Shown here: positions 1 through 11,445 of the stretch, one piece after another
How positions within the stretch are numbered: the first letter of the stretch is position 1
Layout of the letters: each line of letters opens with the position of its first letter
Source: Rosa chinensis
Taxonomy: Eukaryota > Streptophyta > Magnoliopsida > Rosales > Rosaceae
Direction of reading: 5' to 3'
NCBI RefSeq assembly: GCF_002994745.2
Contig: NC_037092.1
Span: 22,345,001 to 22,409,000, forward strand
Length of the DNA: 64,000 bases
Notes under the pieces: model-generated
What the model was told of the DNA's origin: nothing
Seen by the model: only the letters and a program-made list of their open reading frames with translations
Database searches by the model: none
Translations under genes and position numbers: made by a program

Positions 1-690
1 AAAGAGTTTAGAGTGTCCAAACAAATCAAACTAAGATGGAGTGCAAACCTCTCGATCTAGACGCAACAGAGTCTCAGAATTCCACCAAGTGGCCATGGCG
101 CCATGGAATCCTAAGTCTAACAAATCGCAGTAGCCTAAAGCCTCTCATTTGGCTTTCCGCTCAAATGGGACTAGAAATCTTCTCCCCATTGTTCAAAATT
201 TCGTTGAAATCTCCTATCACAATCCAGGGTAGAGAGTCTAGATCAGAAAGATCACGTAACAATTGCCATGAACGATCTCTTTCACTCGTTCTGGCATAAC
301 CCTAGAAACCGGTTACCCTCCAAGAAGGAGAGCCAGACTCCTCAATCACCACGGCGTCCATGTGATGTGCCGACGTCGTCCCAACATTCAGATGCACATC
401 GTCATTCCAAAACAACCCTAGGCCACCAGCTTGGCCTTCACTGAAAACAGCCTTCGCATTAACAAACCCTAGTGTCTTGCGTAGGTTTTCAAAATCTCCT
501 TCTCTGCTTATCTTCGTCTCACATAAAAAGACGATCTGAGGACGATTCTGAGAAATCAAATCCTTCAACGCCCTTGTTGTGGCATCATTGTAGATACCTC
601 TGCAGTTCCAACTAAGCAAATCCAAATCCATGGACGCCAGATTTGGCTTTCTAGCCCTAGAAAGTATTCCCAGTGCCGAGAGCAACTAGG
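1..690 (-). mobile_element. LINE (L1-type) ORF2 endonuclease fragment, degenerate
   Basis: Minus-strand remnant of the apurinic-endonuclease domain at the N-terminus of a plant L1 LINE ORF2, cut by the window start. The conceptual protein opens with a short M-D-L-D lead and then SWNCRG, the usual first endonuclease motif. It continues through a stretch ending in CETK and a TGF motif near 302. Past a stop there (expected Tyr of TGFYG changed to TAG) the same frame carries IGDFNEI at about 205-225, another hallmark of this domain. A further stop follows, so the copy cannot make protein. Reverse transcriptase would lie outside the window. Confidence 0.85.
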
Positions 691-747
691 TCACAGAAAT
701 TACTATTTAAAAAAAAATCCTTAGAATAAGTGATAAATTTTGATTTA

Positions 748-1060
748 ATTGAATGAGTTGGTCAGTCATTGATCTCAAAGAAGAGGAAGCAAACTAGTGA
801 ATTGAAGGTGCTTCAATTGAGGAGGTGAAGGCAATGTTTCACCTCTTCCCCTTAGTAATGTGTACATATTGCCCTAGGAAATGTAATAAGGAAGCGCACT
901 CTTTAGCTAGGCACACGCTTTTGTTTCCTGCTTTTCATGTTGGGGTAGAGGATGGACCACAATGGCTATCCAATGTACTCATATATTACTAATGTAACTA
1001 TCTAATTGCTTAATATATGCAATGTTTCCTTTCTCAAAAAAAAAAATTGAATGAGTTGGT
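748..1060 (+). mobile_element. 5'-truncated LINE insertion with 15-bp target duplication
   Basis: The 15-bp sequence ATTGAATGAGTTGGT occurs at 748-762 and again at 1046-1060. Between them lies 283 bp ending in a run of A. The plus-strand translation contains an RNase H-like tail (CPRKCNKEAHSLAR), typical of the 3' end of plant LINEs. F-box copy 2 lacks the segment at the matching place and reads straight through. This is the signature of target-primed insertion of a truncated LINE. It lies about 160 bp upstream of the start codon of F-box copy 1, so it may have disturbed that promoter. Confidence 0.85.
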
Positions 1061-1217
1061 AAAGAGTGCGGTTTAAATGTATGAGCCCATTCGGTATAAG
1101 ATACTGGGCCACTAAAGCTCAACATAGCGCTCACATTTATACGCTGTAAATCTGTAAGAGTGCATGTGGAGGTTTTCGCCTTCAGTATTCAGAGTTGCAG
1201 TCACAAAGATTGTGAAA

Positions 1218-4200
1218 ATGTCTTTGGAGCTCTCATTCGCAGAGGACTATGCTTTCGTTTTTCAGCAGCAAATTCGATCTTTCAGGTACTTCTCTTCTTT
1301 GTCATATTTTGGTTCCCAAAGAAACTGAGAAAATAAAAAGGAATAGAATTAGGATTCACATCCGAACCCTGGCCTATTTTTGTACTGCGTATATCTGGAT
1401 ACACACACACAAACACACTTATTGTTGTATCCATAATAAAATTTGAGAATGAAATCCAAGTCCATCAATGAAATTTGATAAATGAAATCCAAGGATTTCA
1501 TTTGAAGGAGAAATTTTCTATTATATTGATTTTGACGTTTTCATGCATTGACAAATAGTTCATGTGTAATTGTTACTTATTTTGTTTCATTTTCATAAAA
1601 AAATTTGAGAATGGTGTAGAGAGATTTCCTGTAGTTTCATTGTTTCATCTGATTCAGTTTCTGTTATCAGAAAGAAAAAAAATATATATTAAAATCTCTG
1701 TGAATTTAGCTTACAAAAATTACTTACACAACTCCAATGTCATAGCAAAGGTTGGAACTTAACAACTTGTCTTGAAACCCCATCAGGGAAAAACTGGTTT
1801 TGGAATCCAAGATTCGAGCAAGACAGGAGGATAGGATCAGTGAATTACCAAATGCTGTTCTTTGTCACATACTTTCCTTTGTTCCAACAACAAAACATGT
1901 TGTGAGAACCAGTGTTTTATCTACAAGGTGGAAGAACATTTGGGCTTATGTTCCGAATTTGTACCTGGATGATGACGAGTTCTCCTCATCTGCTGATTTT
2001 ATAGCTTTTGTTGATTGTGTACTTCTTGTTCGTGACTCATCCGCCATTCAAAGATTCCATCTTCATTTCAATAATTGCCATGCTGAGCATTTTTCTCGAA
2101 TTGATGGTTGGATTAGTACTGCCGTCAGGTACAATGTGGTGGAACTAGATCTTTCTATCGATTTAGAAGAAGACGATATGTTTGAGTTGCCTATAAGCCT
2201 TTTGACTTGCAAGACACTGAAGGTTTTGAGCCTGAGGTCGATGTTTGCCATCAATATGCCTACATCAGTGTGTGTTACTGTTTTCCAAGCCTGGAGTTCC
2301 TCCATATCCATTTTACAGTTACTTACCGTGATAAAATCTCCATGGATTTGTTTCATTTCCCTATTCTTGAATATTTATCCATAGATGGAGATCTGGGACA
2401 CAGCTTATTGGACTTCAACATCTCTGCGCCTGAGTTGAAGACATTAAGGATAGATTTGTACAGTTCAGATTATATGCATGATCTGTACAATTTTTTTATT
2501 GATGCCCCGAAGCTGGAAAAACTTGATCTCCAAGAGGGTTCTCTACCGAATTTTAATTTTAACAACACAAAATCATTAGTCGAAGCCAATCTCTATTTAT
2601 ATCCCAATGAAGATTATGTAGAAGAGGACTCTGTTAAACGTGCAACTGAGTTTCTGGCACAAATTTCAACTGATTTCATGGAGCATTTATCAGGTAAGTT
2701 TTCTTAATTAGCCTGTTCCTTACGTTTATATATCATGTTTGGTGGAGATCGAGGATTATTAGGACTGAAGTTAAATACATAGGGAAGTGTATATATATGT
2801 CCTTAAACCTCTATGGACTTGTCTCATTTCCCTGTGCTTGAAAATCTAGCTATAGATGGATCTCTAGAAGTCAATGGCTTTGATTTCACCATCTCTGAGC
2901 CTGATTTGAAGAAATTAAGCATTTAAGCATAGATTTGCACAATGCAGATGATCTTCATAATTGGTATAATTTTTCTATGGATGCTCTAAAACTTGAAAAC
3001 TTGATCTCTAGGATCTGGAATTCTAGATCATACGTATGATCTAGAATTTTGTTTTGTAGAATACAAAGTCACTAGTTGATCGAAGCCGATATTGTCTTTT
3101 TTCTTGATTTAGTGTTCAACCAAGAGACCCTCAGTTAACCGTGCAACTAAGTTTCTGAAAAAAAAATTTAACCTTTTTCTCCAAAAAAAAAATAAGGAAA
3201 ATTTAACCATTTAATTATCTATCTCTTTCATGTGATATTTCTTGAGGTCGTTTAACCTAATCTTTATGTTATATAATCATGTTTGGTGGGGAGGATGAAA
3301 GAAGCGGGTGGTGTGTGGTTGGTTGGAAGAGGGAAAGGAAATACATGTATGGAAGAAAGAAAGAAAGAAAATAGAAAATTAATGTTAGATTTTGGTATGG
3401 AACTGAAATGATAAGGATATAATGTTCTCAGTGCATTCTGGTACCTTGCATTGTCAATTTTTTGGTTTCGTTTTATATCATGTATGTCCTCATTGTTCTT
3501 GCTGTATTAGCAATCATAGTGTTTATGACTGAAATCCCTTTTTTCCATTTTGCCAATTGATCGAGCATTCAAAATAGTATATTATGCGTCAGTAAATGTT
3601 TGATTATTTCCTTCATGAATTTGTGTCTGATTATTACTTTATCTTTGATGAAGGCTTGCTCTGTGCCTCCTTTTGATAGTTTGAGCAAATTGAGGCTGGT
3701 TCATTCTAGGAGCTCTTACTGGTGGAGAACTTTAATGAGGTTGCTAGAGAGATCACCTAACCTAGAGTGTCTTGCAATAGACGACTGCTCTTATCAAACT
3801 CGAAGACAGCTGGAAGAGGAGGTGATTGAACATGCTGACAAAGGAGCAGAAGTGATTGAACAAGCTGAGAATGGACCGGAGGTGATTGAACGAGCTGGGA
3901 ATGGACTGGAGGTGATTGATCTTAGAGAGCAAATAGCAGCACTAGTACGTACTCTGAACTGGGTTCCACCAGATTCTATTCCCAAATGTTTGCCGTCACG
4001 CCTGAAGACTATCTCCATTAACGGATTCTATGGAAAGGGAACGATTGGATATCTGGATGAGATGGAGTTGATCAAGTATTTATTAAAGAATGGTAGAGTT
4101 CTGGAGAAGATGACTATTTATACTCCTGGTCTACATGGGGGTACAAAAGAGGAGTTTTTCGATGAACTTTCAATGTTTGATTGGGGTTCAAAGACTGTTC

Positions 4201-4235
4201 AAGTTGAAATGATCGAGGAGATATCTTATCAGTGA
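1218..4235 (+). pseudogene. F-box/LRR/FBD gene, copy 1 (frameshifted)
   Basis: First member of a local family encoding F-box proteins, the substrate-recognition subunits of SCF ubiquitin ligases. Exons read as 1218-1285, 1787-2693 and 3654-4235, with GT-AG borders matching intact copy 3. Exon 1 encodes the family lead ending QQQIRSF. Exon 2 holds the F-box ([17 protein letters not shown]) and leucine-rich repeats. Exon 3 holds the FBD-type C-terminus, with a run of VIE-rich repeats not seen at this length in copy 3. Two lesions stand out against copies 2 and 3: a GT gain near 2268, giving a stop at 2382-2384, and a 14-bp loss just before the exon 2 donor. Together they restore frame for exon 3, but not past the stop. 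Transcription is possible; a full protein is unlikely. Confidence 0.85.
2790..3150 (+). repeat. Partial duplicate of F-box exon 2 inside intron 2 of copy 1
   Basis: Within the second intron of F-box copy 1 there is a degraded second version of the exon 2 repeat region. It includes a match to the segment encoding the 'FPVLENLAIDG' type LRR, then the 'PDLKKL' type LRR, then pieces resembling the 'TKSLVEAD' and 'RATEFL' segments. It has stops and gaps and no splice sites that would keep it open. It looks like an internal tandem duplication that has decayed, either within this gene or from a lost neighbouring copy. Confidence 0.7.
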
Positions 4236-4920
4236 ATGCTATGGGATATAAGGTACAAAAGCGACTTCGCAAAGTTTAGTCATCTACGAGTTCGCTTTTG
4301 ATTCTTGTCATTTTGTAGAGACCACAATTTCCAGAGATAACTTGAAACAAAACTTGGATTTGTTACCATTATCTTGTTTACAGAGTTTCCTTTCTTAAAA
4401 CGTACATCATCCCGTCTGGAATATTTGTGTTAGCAACCGTTGATGAAGACTTGTCAAACTGAATTTCTTCCGATCTGCAATATCTGTTAGGAAATACACA
4501 GTTGCAGACAAATAACTTTGGGAATGAAATCTACACTCCTAATTTGTAATTCACTCTTCTCTTTTTTTTTTTGGTCAAAATTATTATAAAAAGACAAAAT
4601 TTAAGTTGTAAAAAATTTCCGCTAACAAAAAACAGCCAAAAACCAAATCTTTGCCGCCAAAATTTAACACCCCACCCCAACCTACAAATCTGCGTCCGTA
4701 GAACTCCCCAAAAAAAAAAAAGGAATATCGGTTTATTGGAAACATATGCCATCGGCAAAAGGCCGAAAGATCCCACAAAAAACATAGGAAAAAATGAACG
4801 TGCTTTTAATAGAAAAAGCGTAAAACAGAAAATAAAGCACACAATGACTACATGGGAGATGTGAGCCATTGTAGCTAACAGAGAATTAATTATATCTTAA
4901 AATAAGTGATCAATTTTGAT
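4236..4920. other. 3' flank of F-box copy 1, no gene
   Basis: Downstream flank and AT-rich spacer. A segment near 4519-4560 resembles one end of the MITE family found near 23268 (GGGAATGAAAT... lead). Open frames on both strands here are low-complexity and overlap each other; I see no gene. Confidence 0.5.
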
Positions 4921-4986
4921 TGGATTTTTCTAAATATACCCAGCAAATATCTATACACCTAGCAAATCAATTTTATATGAAAATAC

Positions 4987-5480
4987 AGTTTTTTTTTTTA
5001 TCAATAGAAACCTCATTCAAATAAACTGCAATTACATCGCAATCACAGCACCTAACAAGAGATTATAACTAAAGACATATAACTCTAGCCTCACACTACA
5101 TATCCTCACTCCAAAGATGAGAGACTTACATGTTTATGGATCCAATGACGAATGCCAAATTGAGAAGTTGATCGAGCTAAATTGACTAAAGTATGTAGCA
5201 ATAACTGGGATAAGATTTGGCCGCGATAGAAAACTATTGGGTGGACCATCCCAGGTTCTCCCGGAAACCTCAACATAGGTTGATCATGAAACTCACGGCC
5301 TTAAGCCGACAGAAGACTGGGTACTATTAACAATGAACCAGCTATCCAAATCCAACCATCCGTCAGAATTCATGACGACAACCTTAACTCGAAAGAGTAT
5401 AGACTTGTTTGAGATCTGACAAACTGATCCAAAAACTAAAGACAATAAAAAAAAGATTAAACACAAAAAGCACCAAGCAA
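4987..5480 (-). mobile_element. LINE 3' fragment (minus strand)
   Basis: A poly-T run at 4989-5000 is the reverse of a poly(A) tail. The adjacent sequence read on the minus strand (…GAATGAGGTTTCTATTGAT then poly-A) looks like a plant LINE 3' end. No open frame survives. Length and 5' limit are a guess. Confidence 0.45.
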
Positions 5481-5899
5481 AAGAGCAACAAAACTAGAAA
5501 TAATAGCTTAGTCCTCATGATAAATTAAGATAATAACAAAAGAAACTATGAAATTTGAAACATTTTTTTTTCTATTTATACCCTGCAGTTCACTGTGTTC
5601 ACATAACAACGTTCTTTATTCCGGCAAAACCTCAAACCCAAATTTCATTTTTCATTATAATTGTTTCATCAATCTCTTAAGTTTAATACACATGATATTG
5701 ACAAAGTTCTGAGAGTGCAATCACGATTTCAGAGACTTCTAATAAAATATGTTCATTTGTGTTTATTGAGTGAGTGCAATCACTACTTGATTCTCTAAAA
5801 TACCACTTACTTCTTTTCATCAATGACAAAATTGCTTGGTTTTGTTGTAGTACTCGGAACACCGATGAAAATACAAGATAGAAAATCTTTCTACTTGCC

Positions 5900-6260
5900 A
5901 ACACCATAATCAGTCCCCTAGAATAATCTCAGGCGCTCTGTAATGCCTTGTGGAAACAAGGAGCTATGATTCTGATTATTAAACACAGTACAACCAAAAT
6001 CAATCAGCTTAATGGCACTAGACTTGGGCAAGCACCCGTATTGCGTTTCATCTGAAGAAAATTTTTATACCATTTTCAAGAAGTTTTTATTACATGAGTC
6101 GATACCCAAATATGAAACATGAATTGTAAATTGCAAAGGCCAAAATACCTTAAAACCAGGGAGCTTTACATATTCAGAAGACACAAGAAGAATACTTTAT
6201 GGCTTCAGGTCAGTGTGGATTAAGTTTAAATGATGCATATCTGCCGAATATGACATAGCA
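5900..6260 (-). pseudogene. LAMMER-type (AFC/CLK-like) protein kinase exon fragments
   Basis: Two exon-like stretches on the minus strand match the catalytic core of plant LAMMER kinases, which phosphorylate SR splicing factors. The first (about 6160-6250) reads LIHTDLKP, the catalytic loop, followed by an SSEYVKLPG segment, and ends near a donor-like AAG/GTATTT. The second (about 5925-6050) reads PKSSAIKLIDFG and then NNQNHSS, matching the DFG region. The residue after DLKP, normally E-N, is hit by a stop, and the activation segment after NQNHSS is lost. The intron-like gap implies a copy of genomic DNA, not of mRNA. It lies inside the insertion upstream of F-box copy 2, so capture by a transposon is plausible. 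Confidence 0.7.
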
Positions 6261-6547
6261 GAACAATTTTGCCCGTGAGGTAACAAATTTGTTGAGTGTA
6301 CTTAGATATTTATTAGGTACATTTAGAAATTGACTCTTGACCATTTATTCAATTTGGGCCTAACAAATATACCAGCCCATTAGGCTTTGATTTAATTGAA
6401 GAGTGCACTTTAAATGTATGAGCCCATTAGGTATAAGATACTGGACCGCTAAGCCCAATATATAGCGCACACGTATAATAATTGTAAATCTGTCAGAGTT
6501 CATAGAGGTTTTCGCCTTCAATATTCAGAGTTGCATTTACAAAGATT

Positions 6548-8835
6548 GTGAAAAGGTCTTTGGAGAGTAATTATGCCTTCTATTTTCAGCAACAAATTCG
6601 ATCTTTCAGGTACTTCTCTTCTTTGTCATATTTTGGTTACCAAAAAACCTGAGAAAATAAAAGGAATAGAATTAAGATTCAGATCTTAACCCTATTTTTC
6701 ATTGCGTGTGTGTGTGTAACACTTATTGTCGTATCCATCAATGATATTTGAGAAATGAAATCCAAGAATTTCATTGCGAAAGAGAAATTTTCTCTTATAT
6801 TGATTTTGAGGTTTTCACGCATTGACAAATAGTTCATGTGTAATTGTTACTTTTTTGTTTCATTTTTCATAGAAAATTTTGAGAATGGTGTAAAGTGAGT
6901 AACTTCAATATATGTTTCATCTGCTTCAGTTTCTGTTATCACAAAACATATATGAAAATTTCTGTGAAATTAGCTTACAAAAATTAATTAAACTATACCA
7001 ATTAATGTCATAGCAAAGGTTGGAACTTTAACAACTTGTCTTAAAACCCCATCGGGGAAAAACTGCATTTGGAGTCCGTGAGTCGAGCAAGACAGGAGGA
7101 TACGATCAGTGAATTACCGAATGCTGTTCTTTGTCACATACTTTCCTTTATTCCAACAACAAAAGATGTTGTGAGAACCAGTGTTTTGTCTACAAGGTGG
7201 AAGAACGTACATTTGGGCTTATGTTCCCAATTTGTACTTAGATGATGACGAGTTCTCCTCATCTGCTGATTTTATAGCATTTGTTGTTCGTGTACTTCTT
7301 GTTCGTCACTCATCCCCCCTTCAAAGATTCCATCTTCATTTCAATAATTGCCATGCTGAGGATTTTTCTAGAATTTTGGTTGGATTAGCACTGCCGTCAG
7401 GTGCAATGTGGTGGAACTAGATCTTTCTATCGATTTAGAAGAAGATGATATGTCTGAGTTGCCTATATGCCTTTTGACTTGCAAGACACTGAAGGTTTTG
7501 AGCCTGATGAGGTCGAAGTTTATCATCAATATGCCTACATCAGTGTGTTACTGTTTTCCATGCCTGAAGTTCCTCCATATCCATTTTACAGTTGATTCCC
7601 CTGGTAAATCTCAATGGACTTGTTTCACTTCCCTATTCTTGAATATTTATCTATAGATGTAGATCTTGGACACAAATTATTGGAACATCTCTACGCCTGA
7701 GTTGAAGACATTAAGGATCGATTTGTACAGTTCAGATGATTTGCATGATCTCTACAACTTTTCTGTTGATGCCCCGAAGCTTGAAAAAGTATCTCCAGGA
7801 AGGGTCTCTGCCGAATTTTAATTTTAAGAACACAAAATCACTAGTTGAAGCCAATATTGAACTCCGATCTATATGACCATATGTATCACAATGAAGATTA
7901 TATAGAAGAGGGACTCTGTTAACCGTGCAACTGAGTTTCTGGCACAAATTTCAATGGTGAAATATCTGTCTCTCTCATGGAGCATATTTCAGGTAAGTTT
8001 TCCTAAGTAGCTTGTCTTTACGTTAATGTAATAGATAAAGACGTAGAGTTGAAAGTGCATAAGAGGATTGTCATCCCTTGCTTCATTCAATTTTTTGAAT
8101 ATTTTTTTCATGCTTCTATATTTTCTCTCTGTTGTACCAACTACCAAGCATACTTTTTATTACTAAAAGCCCTTTTCTCCATTTTGGCAAGTGACGATTT
8201 GAAATGGTATATTATGCCCAAGTAATAGGCAATCAGTCCTGCATGAGTTGCTGTTTGATTAATATTTTATTTTTGATGAAGGCTTGCTGTGTGCTGTGTG
8301 TCTGGTTTTGATAATTTGAGCAAATTAACGCTGGTTCATTTTGGCGGCTCGCACTGGTGGAAAGTTCTAATGAAGTTGCTTGAGAGATCCACCTAATCTA
8401 GAATGTCTTGAAATAGACGACGGGTTTTATCCAACCCAAAGACAGATGGAAGCGGAGGTGATTAAAATTCCTGAGAAAAAAGAGAAGGTGATTGAACTTA
8501 CTGACAAAGAAGCGCTAGTGATTGACCTTACAAAGTTGGCAAAAGTGCTGAATTGGATTCCACCGGAGTCTATTCCTAACTGTTTATCGTCACGCCTGAA
8601 GACTATCTCCATTAAGGGATTGAAGGGAAAGGGATACATTGGATATCTTGACCAGATGGAATTGACCAAGTATTTGTTAAAAAATGGTCGAGTTTTGGAG
8701 GACATCGATGACTATTTATAGTCCTGGTCTACATACCCCTAAGAGGAAATCTATGACGAAATATCAATGTGTGACTGGCGTTCGAAGACTATGCGTGTTG
8801 GATTAATCGAGAAGATGTTTTATCGATGTGGATGA
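6548..8835 (+). pseudogene. F-box/LRR/FBD gene, copy 2 (multiply disabled)
   Basis: Second family member, aligned to copies 1 and 3 over all three exons (exon 1-like 6548-6609, exon 2-like about 7060-7989, exon 3-like 8282-8835). The start codon is gone (ATG read as AGG near 6553). The intron 1 acceptor CAG has become CGG near 7053. A 4-bp GTAC gain after 7204 shifts the frame in the F-box, and more small indels follow near 7375, 7680 and 8395. The F-box core ([15 protein letters not shown]), LRR pieces and the FBD piece (YIGYLDQMELTKYLLKNGR) remain readable in separate frames. This is a clear pseudogene. Confidence 0.92.
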
Positions 8836-9220
8836 TTCTATGACTAAAGGTATAGAACCCTCTTCTCATACTTTAGTGCATGGGAATTATCTAGAAAGCT
8901 GTCCCTAATTTTTCTTCTTCACCTTTGTATTCTTCCAGAGGACCTCCATTTCTACATATATATTGAGCAATTCATGTTTGGTTTGTTATCATTTATTGTT
9001 TACGGATATTTGTCTTAGCAAATATTACAATATAGCCTTTTGTCTTGGCCTAGAAAGGGATTATTGAATGGTTGGTATTCACTATCTAGCTACTTAATTG
9101 GACATCGTTAGATGGTAATGAAGTCTTAGCGGTCTCACTAGCAACCCTAAAGAAAGAATGCAAGCTTCGCTCTCTCAATCAAGAGAAACAGTATTCAGTT
9201 GTGTCTATATGCAGAGGGAT
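8836..9220. other. 3' flank of F-box copy 2
   Basis: Downstream flank of the F-box pseudogene up to the CACTA insertion point. No gene or repeat recognised. Confidence 0.5.
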
Positions 9221-10308
9221 CACTATGTCAAAAAGGCCTTCAAACGATAGAACAGTTCTGTCGTCTGAACGAACAAAAATGTGTCGTCTAGTACGGTGTC
9301 ATCTCTTGGGGGCATCAGACAACAGAAGTGTTCTGTCGTCTGATTTTTCGGACGACATAAAAAAATAAAAGTCTTGTGTCGTCTGATGAGTTTTGCATTT
9401 TGGGAACATTGTGATCTGTATCTTTAAAAGCATTCAAACAACAGTTTTGTATTGTCTGATAAACAAAACAACCACAGTATTTTTTAAATACTATTGTGTG
9501 AAGCATATTTGCAAGACTTATTTGTGTGGTCTGAATGCCCTTAAATAAGAAAAATGAAGACTCATATGTAGTGTCTTCTCTCATACAACAACACTTAAAG
9601 GTTGTGCTAATTAACTTTACACGACAATTATATGTGGTCGTAAAGAGAATCAGAGGACAATTAAGTGTCGTTCTAGGGTTGGTTTGTATGACATTTAAGT
9701 GTTGTGTGAAAGATTTTGAAATTATACATATATGATGTTGGGAAATGGTTTAGACAATAGATATCATATTCTTTCTGTTATGTCAATCTCATTACGACGA
9801 CAATTTACTGTCGTTTGAGATTATTTAGACGACAAATTTTTGTAGTCTGAATATAAATAGTACGTGTTTTATATTGTCTGTAATCACATCCAATCACGCT
9901 TATTTGTTGTTGTTATACACTTTAGCCAATACTTTCAACTAACTTATGTTGTTGTTTTGGCTTTCAGACTACAATTTTCTGTTGTCTCATTGTCAAAAAG
10001 ACAATAGACTTATTATTGATTTTTGTGTTGTGTCTGTGCAGCTGCAACCACACGTTTTGGTGTGTTTTTGTTGTAGCTTGCAGTTTGTGACGACACATTT
10101 TAGTAGTCCCCTGTACAATTGGTATGCATGCATTTTGGAAATTAAAATTGGCTATTCCTGAAACCATAAAATCCACATCCAAAATCATTCATTGCAATTT
10201 CCATTAATCCACCATTGTCTCATGTACACAAACCTAATCATGAATATCGATTCAAAATGACCCATATCTACTAATTTGGATATGCAGACAAGTCCAAATG
10301 CTTAAACA
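9221..10308. repeat. Left subterminal repeat array of outer CACTA
   Basis: About 1.1 kb with many diverged copies of GTCGTCTGA, ACGACA and related 7-12 bp motifs in both orientations. The spacing is irregular. In CACTA elements such arrays bind the TNPA-like protein during transposition; that role is assigned by family knowledge. Small open frames here follow the repeats and are not genes. Confidence 0.8.
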
Positions 10309-10319
10309 CACTACTAGAA

Positions 10320-11240
10320 TTATGGCCCCAGACATCGGCCAAAAACCGATGAGAAACAAAAACTCAACCGATGTCTTTGTGGGTGATGAGAAAGATCCGG
10401 AAAATGCAGACATCGGTTTTTAGCCGATGTCTAGTATTCGGGTAGACATCGGTTCCTTATTATAAACCGATGTAAATAGGTTTAAATGATAACAAACTTG
10501 CATGCTTTACTATTGTTAAACCCACATTTTATTGTATTTAAAGCTTAAAGAAATATAGATTATACAACACAAGTTTGCGTTTTAACATCGTTATTGATTT
10601 AAGAACCGATGAGTAATACTGTTACAGACATCGGTTCCCATAAACATTTCTTGTTCTTCATGATTTTGAAGCGTAATCTGCCACATATACCGATATATTT
10701 ACTTATATTAACATCAGTGTGTAACGAAAAAACAATGTTAATAATCTATTGCACATCGTTTCTATTCAAAAATCGATGTCTGGATATTTTAGTAACATCG
10801 GTTTTCATTTTGGAACTGATGTCTGGGACTCGGTAGTATATCGTTTTTGACAATGAACCGATGTCTGGACATTTTAGTAACATCGGTTTTCATTTCGGAA
10901 CTGATGTCTGGCACTCGGTAGTATATCGTTTTTGACAATGAACCGATGTCTGGACATTTTAGTAACATCATTTTTCATTTCGGAACTGATGTCTGGCACT
11001 CGGTAGTATATCGTTTTTGACAATGAACCGATGTCTGGATATATATTTTAGTAACATCGGTTTTCATTTCGGAACTGATGTCTGGCACTCGGTAGTATAT
11101 CGTTTTTGACAATGAACCGATGTCTGGATATTTTAGTAACATCGGTTTTCATTTTGGAACTGATGTATCTGTATTACTGGACATCAGTTTTTATGGCTAA
11201 AACTGATTTCAACTTTATATCTAGACATCACATTCTATAA
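10320..11240. repeat. Subterminal tandem repeats of inner CACTA
   Basis: The motif ACATCGGTT and its partner AACCGATGT recur throughout. From about 10790 to 11165 they form near-identical tandem units of roughly 85 bp, at least four in a row. Each unit holds ATCGGTTTTCATTT, GGAACTGATGTCTGG, CTCGGTAGTATATCG and AATGAACCGATG in order. The low divergence between units points to recent amplification. These are probable transposase-binding sites. The right end has a shorter, diverged set at about 16480-16625. Confidence 0.85.
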
Positions 11241-11445
11241 AGAGGATGATGTCCACAAAATAGAACTGTGATTATAAATTGCAAATTGGGGTATTATATC
11301 CGACATTCATCATCCTTAACAGTTTACAAAATGGGCAAAATAAAACCCCAATTCATGCACCTATATACTACAAGGCTAGCCTAGCAATTAGTATTCTTGT
11401 TTGTTCATAATTGCTACAAAAAAGTTAATTAAAAGCTAGTCTAAC

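Larger units (their letters stand above)
4921..6384. mobile_element. 1.46 kb insertion upstream of F-box copy 2
   Basis: Comparing the upstream regions of F-box copies 1 and 2 shows continuous homology up to about 4920 and again from about 6378. The intervening 1.46 kb is absent from copy 1. A 7-bp TTTGATT repeat borders it. Near the ends are inverted segments of about 45 bp that match imperfectly (left 4927-4975, right about 6285-6332, core CTAAATRTACC...AAATATCTA), so a terminal-inverted-repeat transposon is likely. The right inverted repeat is not flush with the junction, so the exact ends are uncertain. Inside are a minus-strand LINE tail and LAMMER-kinase exons. Confidence 0.6.

Noticed and set aside
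4531..4869. 112-residue minus-strand and 97-residue plus-strand frames over the same bases
   Set aside because: Phe- and Lys-rich low-complexity products of A/T-rich DNA, mutually overlapping, with no family match.
9964..10188. Short frames at the left end of the outer CACTA
   Set aside because: They follow the subterminal repeats and end at or near the inner element; no protein signal.
10789..11165. Regular direct repeats that could suggest a CRISPR-like array
   Set aside because: No unique spacers; whole 85-bp units repeat and the motifs occur in both orientations inside a CACTA end.
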